64,000 nt of DNA from Psychrosphaera aestuarii. Its GTDB lineage: Bacteria; Pseudomonadota; Gammaproteobacteria; Enterobacterales; Alteromonadaceae. The stretch's first letter is position 1, and every line of letters begins with the position of its first letter. The translations under genes and the position numbers were made by a program. This document shows positions 48,644-57,315 of the stretch, piece by piece. Location: assembly GCF_017948405.1 (NCBI RefSeq), contig NZ_CP072844.1, forward strand, positions 1,364,001 through 1,428,000. Reading direction: 5' to 3'. The notes below the pieces were generated by a model. It was not told where the DNA came from, ran no database searches, and worked only from the letters and a program-made list of their open reading frames with translations.

Positions 48644-49638
48644 TATTTGAGTTCCTCAATTAATGGATAATGACATCTGAACGATTGTCTCTTTATTTTT
48701 TGTTGTTCAGGCATAATGACACATGCTTTTTGTGCGTTCGGGCAACGAGGTCCTAAGCGACAACCTGCCGGCAAATGTTGCAATGTCGGAATGGTCCCCT
48801 TTAGCGTATATAAACGTTGCTTACTATGCATATCGACTGTACTGAAGTCAGGTTCGCTATCAAATAACGCTTTGGTGTAAGGGTGTTTAGGTGCTGAAAG
48901 TAATTTTTTTGTTGGACCACTCTCAATAAGCTGGCCGCAGTACATAACATTTATCGTATCTGCCCAACTCGTAATCGTGTTTAGGTTATGAGTAATAAAG
49001 ATTACGGCCATGTCTTTAAGCTGATTTAAACTCTTTAGTAGCTTTATTACTTGTAATGACGTTGTGCTTTCTAGTGCCGTTGTTGGCTCGTCAGCGATGA
49101 GCAGTTTAGGCTCTTTTGCAATAGCCATCGCAATCATTATTTTTTGGCATACACCTTCTGATAACATGTGCGGGTAGCTATTGAATATAGCGACATGATC
49201 TTTAATACCGACTTTGTGCAGTAAGTTGCTGCACTTTTTAACTCTTAGTTCTTTTTTCGCTCCAAACCAACCGGAATAATCACCGTCGGGTAAGGACTCT
49301 TCGATTTGAGAAAATATATCAGCGGTTGGATCAAGACAACGTCGTGGCTCCTGGTAAATCATCGAAATATTAGAGCTAATGATTTTACGTCTATTTGTTT
49401 CAGAGAGCTTATTTAAATCTTCACCCATAAAGTGAAGGCGATCAGCGGTCACATTCCAACGGTTATTTAAAACACCAACCAATGCTTTAGCTATTAAGCT
49501 TTTACCAGATCCTGACTCACCGATTAAGCCACTTACATCTCCCATTTTCATAGCAAAATTAACTGACTCAACGGCACGAATAACTTCGTCATTCGTTTGT
49601 AATTCTATGTTCAGATTTCTAATATCTAATAAGCGCAT
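48643..49638 (-). CDS. sapD: Peptide ABC transporter ATP-binding protein SapD
   Basis: First ATPase of the Sap importer. It has 331 residues (E. coli 330). Walker A IGESGSGKSLIAKALVG is near 40, signature MLSEGVCQKIMIAMAIA, Walker B LLIADEPTTALE, and the C-terminal oligopeptide/dipeptide transporter domain with a cysteine cluster (CRLGPRCPNAQKAC) ends the protein. The signature has SEGVCQ instead of SGGQxQ, a divergence also seen in other SapD. It follows sapC by 6 bases. Confidence 0.92.
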   Translation of the reverse strand: MRLLDIRNLNIELQTNDEVIRAVESVNFAMKMGDVSGLIGESGSGKSLIAKALVGVLNNRWNVTADRLHFMGEDLNKLSETNRRKIISSNISMIYQEPRRCLDPTADIFSQIEESLPDGDYSGWFGAKKELRVKKCSNLLHKVGIKDHVAIFNSYPHMLSEGVCQKIMIAMAIAKEPKLLIADEPTTALESTTSLQVIKLLKSLNQLKDMAVIFITHNLNTITSWADTINVMYCGQLIESGPTKKLLSAPKHPYTKALFDSEPDFSTVDMHSKQRLYTLKGTIPTLQHLPAGCRLGPRCPNAQKACVIMPEQQKIKRQSFRCHYPLIEELK

Positions 49639-49644
49639 ATTTAC

Positions 49645-50538
49645 CTACTGTAAGCGACGGTCTTTAAGGGCTCGGCGCAAACCGTCACCAACAATATTCA
49701 CAGACAAAATACATATAAATAGTATCAAACCCGGTAACATTACTGTCCATGGGCTTAGATAAAATACATCTAAACTATCCGCAATCATAGTACCCAGTTC
49801 AGGCTCAGGTGTTTGAGCGCCTATACCGATAAAACCAAGAACAACAATATCTAAGATAGCTGAAGAGATGGCCATAGCAGAAAAAATCACGATGCCTTCA
49901 ACTAGATTTGGTAGTAAGGCATATTGGAATAATTGTATTTTATTCGCGCCATCTAACTTGTATGCAATAACAAAGTCTTTATTCAACAAGTCAGCCACTT
50001 CCGTACGAACATGATGAATAAACTGCGGAAGCATGGCTAACACAACCGCCCAAAAAGTATTCGCAATGCCAGGACCTAGGACCGCAACAATAACAATTGC
50101 AATCAGTAACGAGGGCATAATCAATGCTATATCAAGAACATGGTTCAACACGCTTGCACGAATACCTTTACTAAATCCAGCCAGCGTACCAATAAGCACA
50201 CCTATGGTAAGTGCTAAAATAACCGCAACGATTGCCAGACCAAAAGAATAACTAATGCCAATTAATACCCGAGACAAGATGTCGCGCCCAAGGCCATCCG
50301 TTCCAAATAAATAATTAATTTGTCCTTCAGGCTCCCAAGCGGGGGGCACTAATAGGGCTTCTGGATGTTGTTGATAAGGAGAGTAGGGCGCGATAAATGG
50401 GCCAAATACTGAAATAACCAACATGATAAGGAAAATCCAAAATGCCACTAGAGCAAAATGGTTACGCTCGAATAAACTCCAAAGCTGCTTTAATGGGGAA
50501 TAATTGCTTGGCGAAGAAAATAATCTAAATTTTGCCAT
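49645..50538 (-). CDS. sapC: Peptide ABC transporter permease SapC
   Basis: Inner-membrane permease with 297 residues, six hydrophobic helices and the DppC-type N-terminus (LVAFWIFLIMLVISVFGPFIAPYSPY). The EAA-like loop includes YKLDGANKIQLFQYALLPN. ATG at 50538 is preferred over ATG 50544 and TTG 50565 because AGAAGG lies 7 bases upstream of it. It overlaps the sapB end by 14 bases, indicating translational coupling. Confidence 0.9.
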   Translation of the reverse strand: MAKFRLFSSPSNYSPLKQLWSLFERNHFALVAFWIFLIMLVISVFGPFIAPYSPYQQHPEALLVPPAWEPEGQINYLFGTDGLGRDILSRVLIGISYSFGLAIVAVILALTIGVLIGTLAGFSKGIRASVLNHVLDIALIMPSLLIAIVIVAVLGPGIANTFWAVVLAMLPQFIHHVRTEVADLLNKDFVIAYKLDGANKIQLFQYALLPNLVEGIVIFSAMAISSAILDIVVLGFIGIGAQTPEPELGTMIADSLDVFYLSPWTVMLPGLILFICILSVNIVGDGLRRALKDRRLQ

Positions 50539-51556
50539 GTCCATGCCTTCTTGCCAGTGGATCAAAAATCATATAAATAACATCGAAAATAATCGTGGCG
50601 ACAAACACCATTCCAGACATTACCATTAAACCACCTTGAATCGCAGGGTAATCTCGCTGGTGTATTGCGTCGACTAACCAAAGGCCAATACCTGGCCAGG
50701 AGAAAATAACTTCAGTAACCATGGCAAGAGTAATAAGAGTACCAAAATGAATTCCCAGCATTTGTATTACAGGTAACAAACCGTTTCGAAGAGCATGTCG
50801 CTTTAAAACCTGGAAGTTTGATAGCCCTTTGGCTTTAGCAGCTTTCACATAACTTGTATCAAGAACGTTTTGCATTGACTGGCGTGTTGTTCGTATAAGT
50901 ACTGTCGTTGGATAAGCGGCTAATACAAAGGTCGGCATTATTAAATGTTTTAAAGCATCTAGCATAGCCTCCATTTTATATGGTAACTCTGAAATCCAGA
51001 TATCAACGAGCATGAATCCAGTAGTGACTGGAATATCATATATTAGACTAAGTCTGCCAGATACAGGGAACCAACCTAAGTTAATTGAGAAAATCAAAAT
51101 CATAATCAGCGCAAGCCAAAATATTGGCATCGAAAAGCCAATCAATGACAATGCCAATATAGGTTTATCTAACCAAGGTCGGTTAGAGTCAGAAGCCAAA
51201 ATACCAAGCGGTAGCGCAACGATAAAGCTGTAAAGTAATGCATAAACAGCGAGTTCTATTGTTGCTGGAAGAGCATGAAAAACTTGATTAAATATACTAG
51301 TGTCATTGATAAAAGACACGCCCCAGTCTCCATTTGTGATCCTGTGGATATAAGCGAAGTACTGGAAAATAACATTTTGGTCTAGACGATACTCTTCACT
51401 CAAAATCTGTCGTAATTCTGGTGAGATATTTAAGTTTCCAGTCATATTTGACAATACATCGCCAGGAAACAAATAATTTAATGAGAATGCAAATATCGTT
51501 ACCCCTAGCGTAACGAAGATTAGTAGGTAACATTTTCTCAACACATAATTTAACAT
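50525..51556 (-). CDS. sapB: Peptide ABC transporter permease SapB
   Basis: Inner-membrane permease with 343 residues in the DppB fold: first helix LRKCYLLIFVTLGVTIFAFSL, a periplasmic segment, and five more helices. The EAA loop AAKAKGLSNFQVLKRHALRNGLLPV is clear. Its start overlaps the sapA stop by one base (51556). Pairs with SapC to form the channel. Confidence 0.92.
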   Translation of the reverse strand: MLNYVLRKCYLLIFVTLGVTIFAFSLNYLFPGDVLSNMTGNLNISPELRQILSEEYRLDQNVIFQYFAYIHRITNGDWGVSFINDTSIFNQVFHALPATIELAVYALLYSFIVALPLGILASDSNRPWLDKPILALSLIGFSMPIFWLALIMILIFSINLGWFPVSGRLSLIYDIPVTTGFMLVDIWISELPYKMEAMLDALKHLIMPTFVLAAYPTTVLIRTTRQSMQNVLDTSYVKAAKAKGLSNFQVLKRHALRNGLLPVIQMLGIHFGTLITLAMVTEVIFSWPGIGLWLVDAIHQRDYPAIQGGLMVMSGMVFVATIIFDVIYMIFDPLARRHGHGKI

Positions 51557-53184
51557 TATTGTTTGCCCTTTTTCGTTGCTGAGAAATCTATCCCACCATA
51601 AGGGTTGATGTTAACGTTCTTAATATAATTATGATGAACCTTGTGTCTTGTAGCATGAGCGATGGGCACTAAAGGTACTTCTCTAGTAATGATATTTTCG
51701 GCATTAGTGTAAAAGATTTTACGTTTGTCCTGATTAGCAGTAGAAAGTGCCTGTTTCACGTTACTATCGTAGTCGTCGTTGCACCACAAACTTCTGTTTG
51801 AACCTGACACTGCTGCTGCACAACTTAGTAGAGGGCGATAAAAGTTATCGGGGTCTGAGTTGTCAGCCAGCCAGCCAATAAGAACAGAGTCATGTTCACC
51901 ATTGGCCAGTTTTTTTCTAAACGTCCCCCAGTCATAGGTCACAATATTAACTTTAATATTAAGTTCTTTTAAACTCTGCTGCAGGATCTCCGCCATTTTT
52001 CCAGCATTTGGGTTATAAACACGCTGTACAGGCATTGCCCAAATGTCCATTTCAAAACCATCAGAATATCCAGCTTCGTTGAGTAACTCTTGAGCTTTTT
52101 GTAAGTTATAACGGCTAATGTAAGAGTCGCCGTTGTAGGCCCACGAGGTTGGGGGTAACAAGCTTGTGGCAGGCTCGGCTAATCCAAAGTAAACGGCATC
52201 GATAATTGCGTTTTGATCAACGGCATAAGACAACGCTTTACGAACTAGGGGATTGTTAAAAGGCTCAACCTCTGTATTGAACGCCCAATAACTCACATTC
52301 ATTGAGGTTGTTTCTACAATATCAACCTCTTTTCGCTTATGTAGAAAGCCAACGTCAGATGCCGAAGGGTAACCTAAAACATCACACTCTTTCGTTAAAA
52401 GCTTTGCAAGTCTTGTTGAGTTGTCCGGAGTTATATCAAACACTATCTGCTCTAAGTTTGACTCTGACTGCCAATAATCGTGGTGTTTTAGGTAACGAAT
52501 GTAGTGATCTCGCTTGTAATCTTTAAACTTAAACGGACCCGTACCGATAGGCTTTTGATCAATAAGCTCTTTCTGACCAGACTCGATGAGCTGTTCTCCG
52601 TATTCAGCGGATAAAATAACGGCAAAGTCAGTGGCCATATTAGCTAAAAACGAAGCCTGAGGATCATTTAACCTAAACTCAATTGTTAAATCATCGACGA
52701 CAATAATTTGCTCAATTAATTGTGATAAGCCAATACCGCTGAAAAAGGGATATTGACCACCACCCACATCGTGAAATGGATTGTCAGTATGAAGAATTCT
52801 GGAAAAGGTAAATAAAATATCAGCGCTGGTTAAGTTCCTTGTTGGCGTAAAGTAATCTGTGGTATGAAACGTAATGTCTTTACGTAAATAAAATCGATAC
52901 CGCATTGCATCATTGGATACGATTACTTTTCGGGCAAGATCGGAGACAACTTGACCGTTGCTTGGATCTATTTTTACTAACCGGTTGTAGATTTGTTGTG
53001 ATACGGCATCAATCGTGGTGCCACTTGTAACTAACTGAGGGTTAAAAGACTCGGGAGAGCCCTCACTGCAATACAGTAGCGTTTTTGATGCTAGTTCTGA
53101 ATCTTGTTCAATATCGCACCCTAGTATGCTTGTAACGCCAAACATAACTAATACGGCTTTTATTAAACCTTTAATCTTCACCAT
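51556..53184 (-). CDS. sapA: Peptide ABC transporter substrate-binding lipoprotein SapA
   Basis: A 542-residue solute-binding protein of the DppA/OppA family (SBP family 5). The N-terminus (KAVLVMFGVTSILGCDIEQ) ends in a lipobox with the lipid-bearing Cys at 23, so this copy is probably membrane-tethered, whereas E. coli SapA has an ordinary signal peptide. Family motifs include YCSEGSPESFNPQLVTSGTT and FRLNDPQASFLANMAT. The start overlaps the pspF end by 14 bases in another frame. Ligands in relatives are antimicrobial peptides or heme. Confidence 0.9.
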   Translation of the reverse strand: MVKIKGLIKAVLVMFGVTSILGCDIEQDSELASKTLLYCSEGSPESFNPQLVTSGTTIDAVSQQIYNRLVKIDPSNGQVVSDLARKVIVSNDAMRYRFYLRKDITFHTTDYFTPTRNLTSADILFTFSRILHTDNPFHDVGGGQYPFFSGIGLSQLIEQIIVVDDLTIEFRLNDPQASFLANMATDFAVILSAEYGEQLIESGQKELIDQKPIGTGPFKFKDYKRDHYIRYLKHHDYWQSESNLEQIVFDITPDNSTRLAKLLTKECDVLGYPSASDVGFLHKRKEVDIVETTSMNVSYWAFNTEVEPFNNPLVRKALSYAVDQNAIIDAVYFGLAEPATSLLPPTSWAYNGDSYISRYNLQKAQELLNEAGYSDGFEMDIWAMPVQRVYNPNAGKMAEILQQSLKELNIKVNIVTYDWGTFRKKLANGEHDSVLIGWLADNSDPDNFYRPLLSCAAAVSGSNRSLWCNDDYDSNVKQALSTANQDKRKIFYTNAENIITREVPLVPIAHATRHKVHHNYIKNVNINPYGGIDFSATKKGKQ

Positions 53185-54268
53185 TGCTGTCCAAAAGATT
53201 GTATTTCTTTAAATAGCCACGTAACTGATGATACGTAACACCAAGCTGCTCTGCTGATTTCTTCTGATTATAGTGGCAATTCGCTAACGCCTTTTTAATC
53301 AGATTAATTTCAAACTCTTGGCTGACTAATTTAAAGTCTAACGGAAATTTAGGCTCTAATTCTAATGGACTACTAGATTGATTGACAGAAGGATTTGTTA
53401 TTTCAGTCGAGGAAGTTTTAGACGAACTTTGAATATTCGATATTTCAGCCTGTCGATCTTGAGTTTTGACACGTTGTTTAGGTCTAAAGGGGCTATCGAA
53501 AGGGTCGATAACAATCTCATGGACGGGGACATGTGGATTGGCCGCTCTGTAAACGCTGCGTTCCACTACGTTTTTTAGCTCACGTACATTACCAGGCCAC
53601 TCATACTCCATTAAAAACTCTTTGGCTTTTCTTGAAAATCCGCTGAATAACTCCCAGCCAAGCTCTTTTACCATTGATATTGCAAAGTGTTCAGCCAATA
53701 CCATAATGTCTTCACGACGTTCTCTCAGTGGCGGTAGGGTGATTACATCAAAGGCTAATCGGTCAAGTAAATCAGAGCGAAACTCACCGGCTTCAGCAAG
53801 GGCTGGTAAGTCTTCATTAGTAGCGCATACTAGCCTGGTATCAACTTTTACTGTTTTACTTCCGCCAACGCGCTCAAACTCACCATACTCTATGACCCTA
53901 AGTAACTTTTCTTGAACAAGACCTGACGTATTCGCTAGCTCATCTAAGAAAAGCGTACCGCTATTTGCTCGTTCAAATCGCCCTTCGTGGCGTTTGCCGG
54001 CGCCAGTAAATGCGCCAGACTCATGACCAAACAATTCGCTTTCGAGTAGGTTTTCATTTAATGCTGCACAATTAAGAGTAACGTAGTTCTGATCCCATCG
54101 GCTTGATAGGTAATGCAAGCGTGCTGCGATAAGTTCTTTACCGGTGCCGCGCTCGCCAATAATTAACACCGGCTTATTGAGCGATGCCAACTGTGAAACT
54201 TTTTCGAGGACTTCTAAAAAGGAATTCGCTTGGCCAATTAGGTTATCTTTTTTTCTAAAATGATTCAT
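53171..54268 (-). CDS. pspF: Sigma-54-dependent activator PspF
   Basis: PspF drives sigma-54 transcription of the phage-shock genes and is held inactive by PspA. It has 365 residues (E. coli about 325), with no N-terminal receiver, as expected. Walker A GERGTGKE at 38-45, the sigma-54-contacting loop GAFTGA at 85-90, Walker B GTLFLDEL, and a C-terminal Fis-like HTH (KKSAEQLGVTYHQLRGYLKKY) are present. A 60-residue Ser/Gln-rich linker before the HTH explains the extra length. It is divergent from pspA and overlaps sapA. Confidence 0.95.
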   Translation of the reverse strand: MNHFRKKDNLIGQANSFLEVLEKVSQLASLNKPVLIIGERGTGKELIAARLHYLSSRWDQNYVTLNCAALNENLLESELFGHESGAFTGAGKRHEGRFERANSGTLFLDELANTSGLVQEKLLRVIEYGEFERVGGSKTVKVDTRLVCATNEDLPALAEAGEFRSDLLDRLAFDVITLPPLRERREDIMVLAEHFAISMVKELGWELFSGFSRKAKEFLMEYEWPGNVRELKNVVERSVYRAANPHVPVHEIVIDPFDSPFRPKQRVKTQDRQAEISNIQSSSKTSSTEITNPSVNQSSSPLELEPKFPLDFKLVSQEFEINLIKKALANCHYNQKKSAEQLGVTYHQLRGYLKKYNLLDSNGED

Positions 54269-54389
54269 AGTTTCAACAGTTGGTTAAAATGACTAATTAG
54301 TAGTGTATTTTAAAAACGCATAAACGGAAAGTATTCATTTTAATTATATTTATACCATATAAAACAAGCAGTTAATTGTTGGTGAAATG

Positions 54390-54406
54390 TTGGCAAGGTA
54401 TCTGAA
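54390..54406 (+). promoter_or_regulatory. Candidate sigma-54 promoter of pspABC
   Basis: TTGGCAAGGTATCTGAA matches TTGGCACGnnnnTTGCA at 10 of 13 defined positions, with the GG and the -12 G correctly spaced; the -12 C is replaced by A. It lies 78 bases before the pspA ATG. PspF-binding sites would lie in the 120 bp upstream. Confidence 0.55.
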
Positions 54407-54483
54407 TGTAACAACGCAACGTGACATAAGGTTACTGTTAAAAGAACGGCAACGTTCAAATAACCAATGATGAGGTAAGTATT

Positions 54484-55155
54484 ATGGGAATTTTTTCACG
54501 CTTTGCTGACATTGTGAATGCAAACATTAATTCGTTATTAGATAAAGCAGAAGATCCTGAAAAAATGGTTCGCTTGATTATTCAAGAAATGGAAGACACC
54601 TTAGTTGAGGTTCGTTCATCGTCGGCAAGAACACTTGCCGATAAAAAAGATGTGGTACGAATTATTGAACGATTAAAGGCCGAAGCCGAGGATTGGCAAA
54701 GTAAAGCTGAGTTAGCTTTATCTAAAGATCGCGAAGACTTAGCTCGCCAGGCCTTAGCCGAAAAGCAAAAAAGCGAAGAGCAAGTAGTCGCATACGAAAA
54801 AGACCTAGGCGCGTTAGACGAGCAAGTGAGTCGTTTACAGGGTGAAATTGGTCAACTTCAGGTTAAATTAGAAGATGCCAAAGCCCGTCAAAAAACGATT
54901 CTGATGCGCGGTAAAACAGCATCTTCAAGGTTAAATGTTAAAAGTAAGTTAAGTAACGATAAACTCAATGATGCCTTGTCTCGATTTGAACAATACGAGC
55001 GCAAAATTGATAGTATCGAAGCGGAAGCTGAATCTTATGATTTAGGCAATAAAACGCTAGCAGATGAATTTGCAGAGTTAGAGTCATCTGAAAAGGTAGA
55101 CAGTGAGCTTGCTGCATTAAAAGCGAAACTTAACTCAAATAAAAAAGATAAATAA
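54484..55155 (+). CDS. pspA: Phage shock protein A
   Basis: PspA is a peripheral inner-membrane protein that stabilises damaged membranes and represses PspF. The 223 residues (E. coli 222) are nearly all coiled coil, beginning MGIFSRFADIVNANINSLLDKAEDPEKM, the amphipathic membrane helix and first hairpin. A 22-base gap leads to pspB. The GATGAGGT ribosome site is 5-6 bases before the ATG. Confidence 0.97.
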   Translation: MGIFSRFADIVNANINSLLDKAEDPEKMVRLIIQEMEDTLVEVRSSSARTLADKKDVVRIIERLKAEAEDWQSKAELALSKDREDLARQALAEKQKSEEQVVAYEKDLGALDEQVSRLQGEIGQLQVKLEDAKARQKTILMRGKTASSRLNVKSKLSNDKLNDALSRFEQYERKIDSIEAEAESYDLGNKTLADEFAELESSEKVDSELAALKAKLNSNKKDK

Positions 55156-55180
55156 AACGCACTAAGCGAAGGAGTATGTG

Positions 55181-55420
55181 ATGAGTGACGTGGTAGGAAT
55201 TTTAGTGGCGCCAATTATTATCTTTATGATTTTTGTAGCGCCAATCTGGTTAATAATGCATTACCGTAGTAAGAAGCAGGTTAGCCAAGGGTTGAACGAA
55301 CGTGAACTTCAAGAGTTATATAGCTTAGCACACAAGGCTGAGTCACTAGGTGAACGAGTAAAAACACTTGAGTCTATTTTAGATGTTGAAGCGCCAGGAT
55401 GGCGCGGTCAGCCTCGATAA
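55181..55420 (+). CDS. pspB: Phage shock protein B
   Basis: PspB is a small inner-membrane sensor partner of PspC that releases PspA from PspF. It has 79 residues (E. coli 74), one N-terminal membrane helix (VGILVAPIIIFMIFVAPIWLIMHY), then a cytoplasmic leucine-zipper-like coil (LNERELQELYSLAHKAESLGERVKTLESIL). ATG 55181 is chosen over the GTG at 55178 for its 6-base spacing from AAGGAG. Confidence 0.95.
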   Translation: MSDVVGILVAPIIIFMIFVAPIWLIMHYRSKKQVSQGLNERELQELYSLAHKAESLGERVKTLESILDVEAPGWRGQPR

Positions 55421-55439
55421 AATGATTAGGAGGCTAATT

Positions 55440-55877
55440 ATGACTAAGCAAACAAGTAAGAAGTTAATGCGTATTCCAAGTAAAGGAAAAGTGGCAGGAG
55501 TATGTGCCGGTTTAGCAGAGTTTACAGGGATCGAAACGTGGTTAATTAGAGTTATTTGGTTTAGTGGTATTATTTTCTCAGGTGGTTTTTTTATTGTCGC
55601 TTATATCGCTGCCTGGTTTATTTTAGATAAAGATGGAAGCGTGTCTCGTCGCGAAGGAGGCTTTCAAGCTGAATCAGCACCTTGGGCTAAATTCGAAAAT
55701 GAAATTGATAAAGCGGTGCATGTAAAAAGAAATGTTTATCAGTCAGGCGAGCCACCAGTTCAGGCGTTTAGAGACATTAAAAGGCAGTTTGATGGAATTG
55801 AACAACGAATCAGAGGTATTGAAACATACGTCACCTCTAATGAGTTCACCCTGAAACGGGAGATAAATAAGCTGTAA
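55440..55877 (+). CDS. pspC: Phage shock protein C
   Basis: PspC with PspB senses membrane stress and sequesters PspA. The 145-residue protein has the PspC domain (IPSKGKVAGVCAGLAEFTGIETWLIRVIW) with one or two membrane helices, and a C-terminal coiled-coil region ending FTLKREINKL. At 145 residues it is longer than E. coli PspC (119). The perfect TTAGGAGG site at 7 bases fixes the start at 55440, although the frame is open upstream. Confidence 0.95.
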   Translation: MTKQTSKKLMRIPSKGKVAGVCAGLAEFTGIETWLIRVIWFSGIIFSGGFFIVAYIAAWFILDKDGSVSRREGGFQAESAPWAKFENEIDKAVHVKRNVYQSGEPPVQAFRDIKRQFDGIEQRIRGIETYVTSNEFTLKREINKL

Positions 55878-55901
55878 TTTATCACTCATAAAGTATAGAG
55901 A

Positions 55902-55925
55902 AGGCCGCATTGATGCGGTCTTTTT
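55902..55925 (+). terminator. Rho-independent terminator after pspC
   Basis: GGCCGCA/TGCGGTC stem (one G-T pair), TTGA loop, five T, about 25 bases after the stop. Confidence 0.8.
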
Positions 55926-55938
55926 GTGTCTGATATGC

Positions 55939-55956
55939 TGTAAATTTTGATTTACA
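55939..55956. promoter_or_regulatory. Perfect TyrR box upstream of megL-phhA
   Basis: TGTAAATTTTGATTTACA matches the strong TyrR operator TGTAAA-N6-TTTACA at all 12 defined bases. It is 108 bases before the megL ATG. The tyrR gene itself is 2.3 kb downstream. Confidence 0.85.
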
Positions 55957-56064
55957 TTCTAAGTGATGCTTTTCACTGGGTTAGATTATTAACTCTAACA
56001 AAAATTGTGCAAAGTCTAGCTAATAGCAAATGGCGATTTTAGCCGACTTTTCTAAGAGTACTTT

Positions 56065-57309
56065 ATGACAATCAATAACAACAAAAATAAAGCGCCGCAT
56101 CCTGATACGTTGTGTATTCACGCAGGAAAAGAAAAAGGTGCACATCATGGTGCCCTTACTAGTCCATTGTTTCAAACTTCAACATTTATATTCGAGAACG
56201 CAGCACAAGGGGCTGCGAGATTTGCAGGTGAAGAGCCGGGGTATATTTATACACGGTTAGGTAATCCAACAACGCGAGAACTAGAAATTAAAATAGCCGC
56301 GCTTGAAAAAATGGAGGACGCCGCAGCTACTGCAACTGGAATGGCGGCCGTATCAGGTGCATTACTTAGTTTTCTAGAAGCGGGCGATCACTTAATTGCT
56401 AGCAAAGCTATCTATGGTTGCTCTTTTGCGTTGCTTAATCATCAGTTGCCAAAGTGGGGCATCGAGGTGACTTTTATCGATATGGATAATGTTGAGGAAC
56501 TTAATGCGGCACTGCAACCAAACACAAAAATGGTGTTCGCAGAAACGCCGGTTAATCCAAACCTTAAAGTGCTGGACTTAGCCATGATCGGTAAGTTTAG
56601 TAGTGATCACGGCTTAATTTCAGTTATCGACAACACCTTTATGTCACCGCTACTGCAAACACCGGTAGACTTTGGTATTGATATTGTTATACATAGCGCG
56701 ACTAAATATCTAAATGGTCACGGCGATGTGATTGCTGGAGTTATAGCGTCGTCAGCAGAAAAGATAGAAACCATCAAACTCACGATACTAAAAGATGTAG
56801 GCGGTACGATGAGTCCACATGATGCGTGGTTGATTCTACGAGGATTAAAAACGCTTTCTGTTAGAATGGAGAGGCACTGTCAATCGGCACAAACCGTCGC
56901 AGAGTTTTTAGAAGGTCATCCTTTAGTCTCAAAAGTTTACTATCCGGGTCTGCCTTCACATCAAGGATACTCATTTTTAGGTAAGCAAATGCGTGGTGCT
57001 GGTGGAGTAATAGGGTTTGAACTTGATGGCACGATAGACGAAGGGCAAGCCTTTATTGATGCAACGCAGCTATTTTCTATAGCCGTTAGTTTGGGCGATG
57101 CAGAGTCATTGATTCAACACCCAGCCTCAATGACGCACTCTCCGTATACGCAAGAAGAGCGATTAGAAGCTGGTATTAGTGATGGTTTAATCCGTATTTC
57201 AGTAGGTTTAGAAAATGTAAGTGATATAGTCGCTGATCTAAAGCAAGCGTTTGACTATATACTTGCATTAAGATCAGATTCAGTAAGTACAGCAGTTAGC
57301 TGGAGGTAA
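56065..57309 (+). CDS. megL: Methionine gamma-lyase
   Basis: A PLP enzyme of the Cys/Met metabolism family that splits methionine to methanethiol, ammonia and 2-oxobutanoate. The 414 residues have PLP lysine K214 (SATKYLNGHGDV), Y117 and C119 in AIYGCSF. The Cys is diagnostic of methionine gamma-lyase; cystathionine enzymes carry other residues there. It is also called mdeA. It is followed 6 bases later by phhA, so the two probably form an operon. The 187-bp upstream gap has a perfect TyrR box, so aromatic amino acids likely control it. Confidence 0.88.
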   Translation: MTINNNKNKAPHPDTLCIHAGKEKGAHHGALTSPLFQTSTFIFENAAQGAARFAGEEPGYIYTRLGNPTTRELEIKIAALEKMEDAAATATGMAAVSGALLSFLEAGDHLIASKAIYGCSFALLNHQLPKWGIEVTFIDMDNVEELNAALQPNTKMVFAETPVNPNLKVLDLAMIGKFSSDHGLISVIDNTFMSPLLQTPVDFGIDIVIHSATKYLNGHGDVIAGVIASSAEKIETIKLTILKDVGGTMSPHDAWLILRGLKTLSVRMERHCQSAQTVAEFLEGHPLVSKVYYPGLPSHQGYSFLGKQMRGAGGVIGFELDGTIDEGQAFIDATQLFSIAVSLGDAESLIQHPASMTHSPYTQEERLEAGISDGLIRISVGLENVSDIVADLKQAFDYILALRSDSVSTAVSWR

Positions 57310-57315
57310 AGTAAC

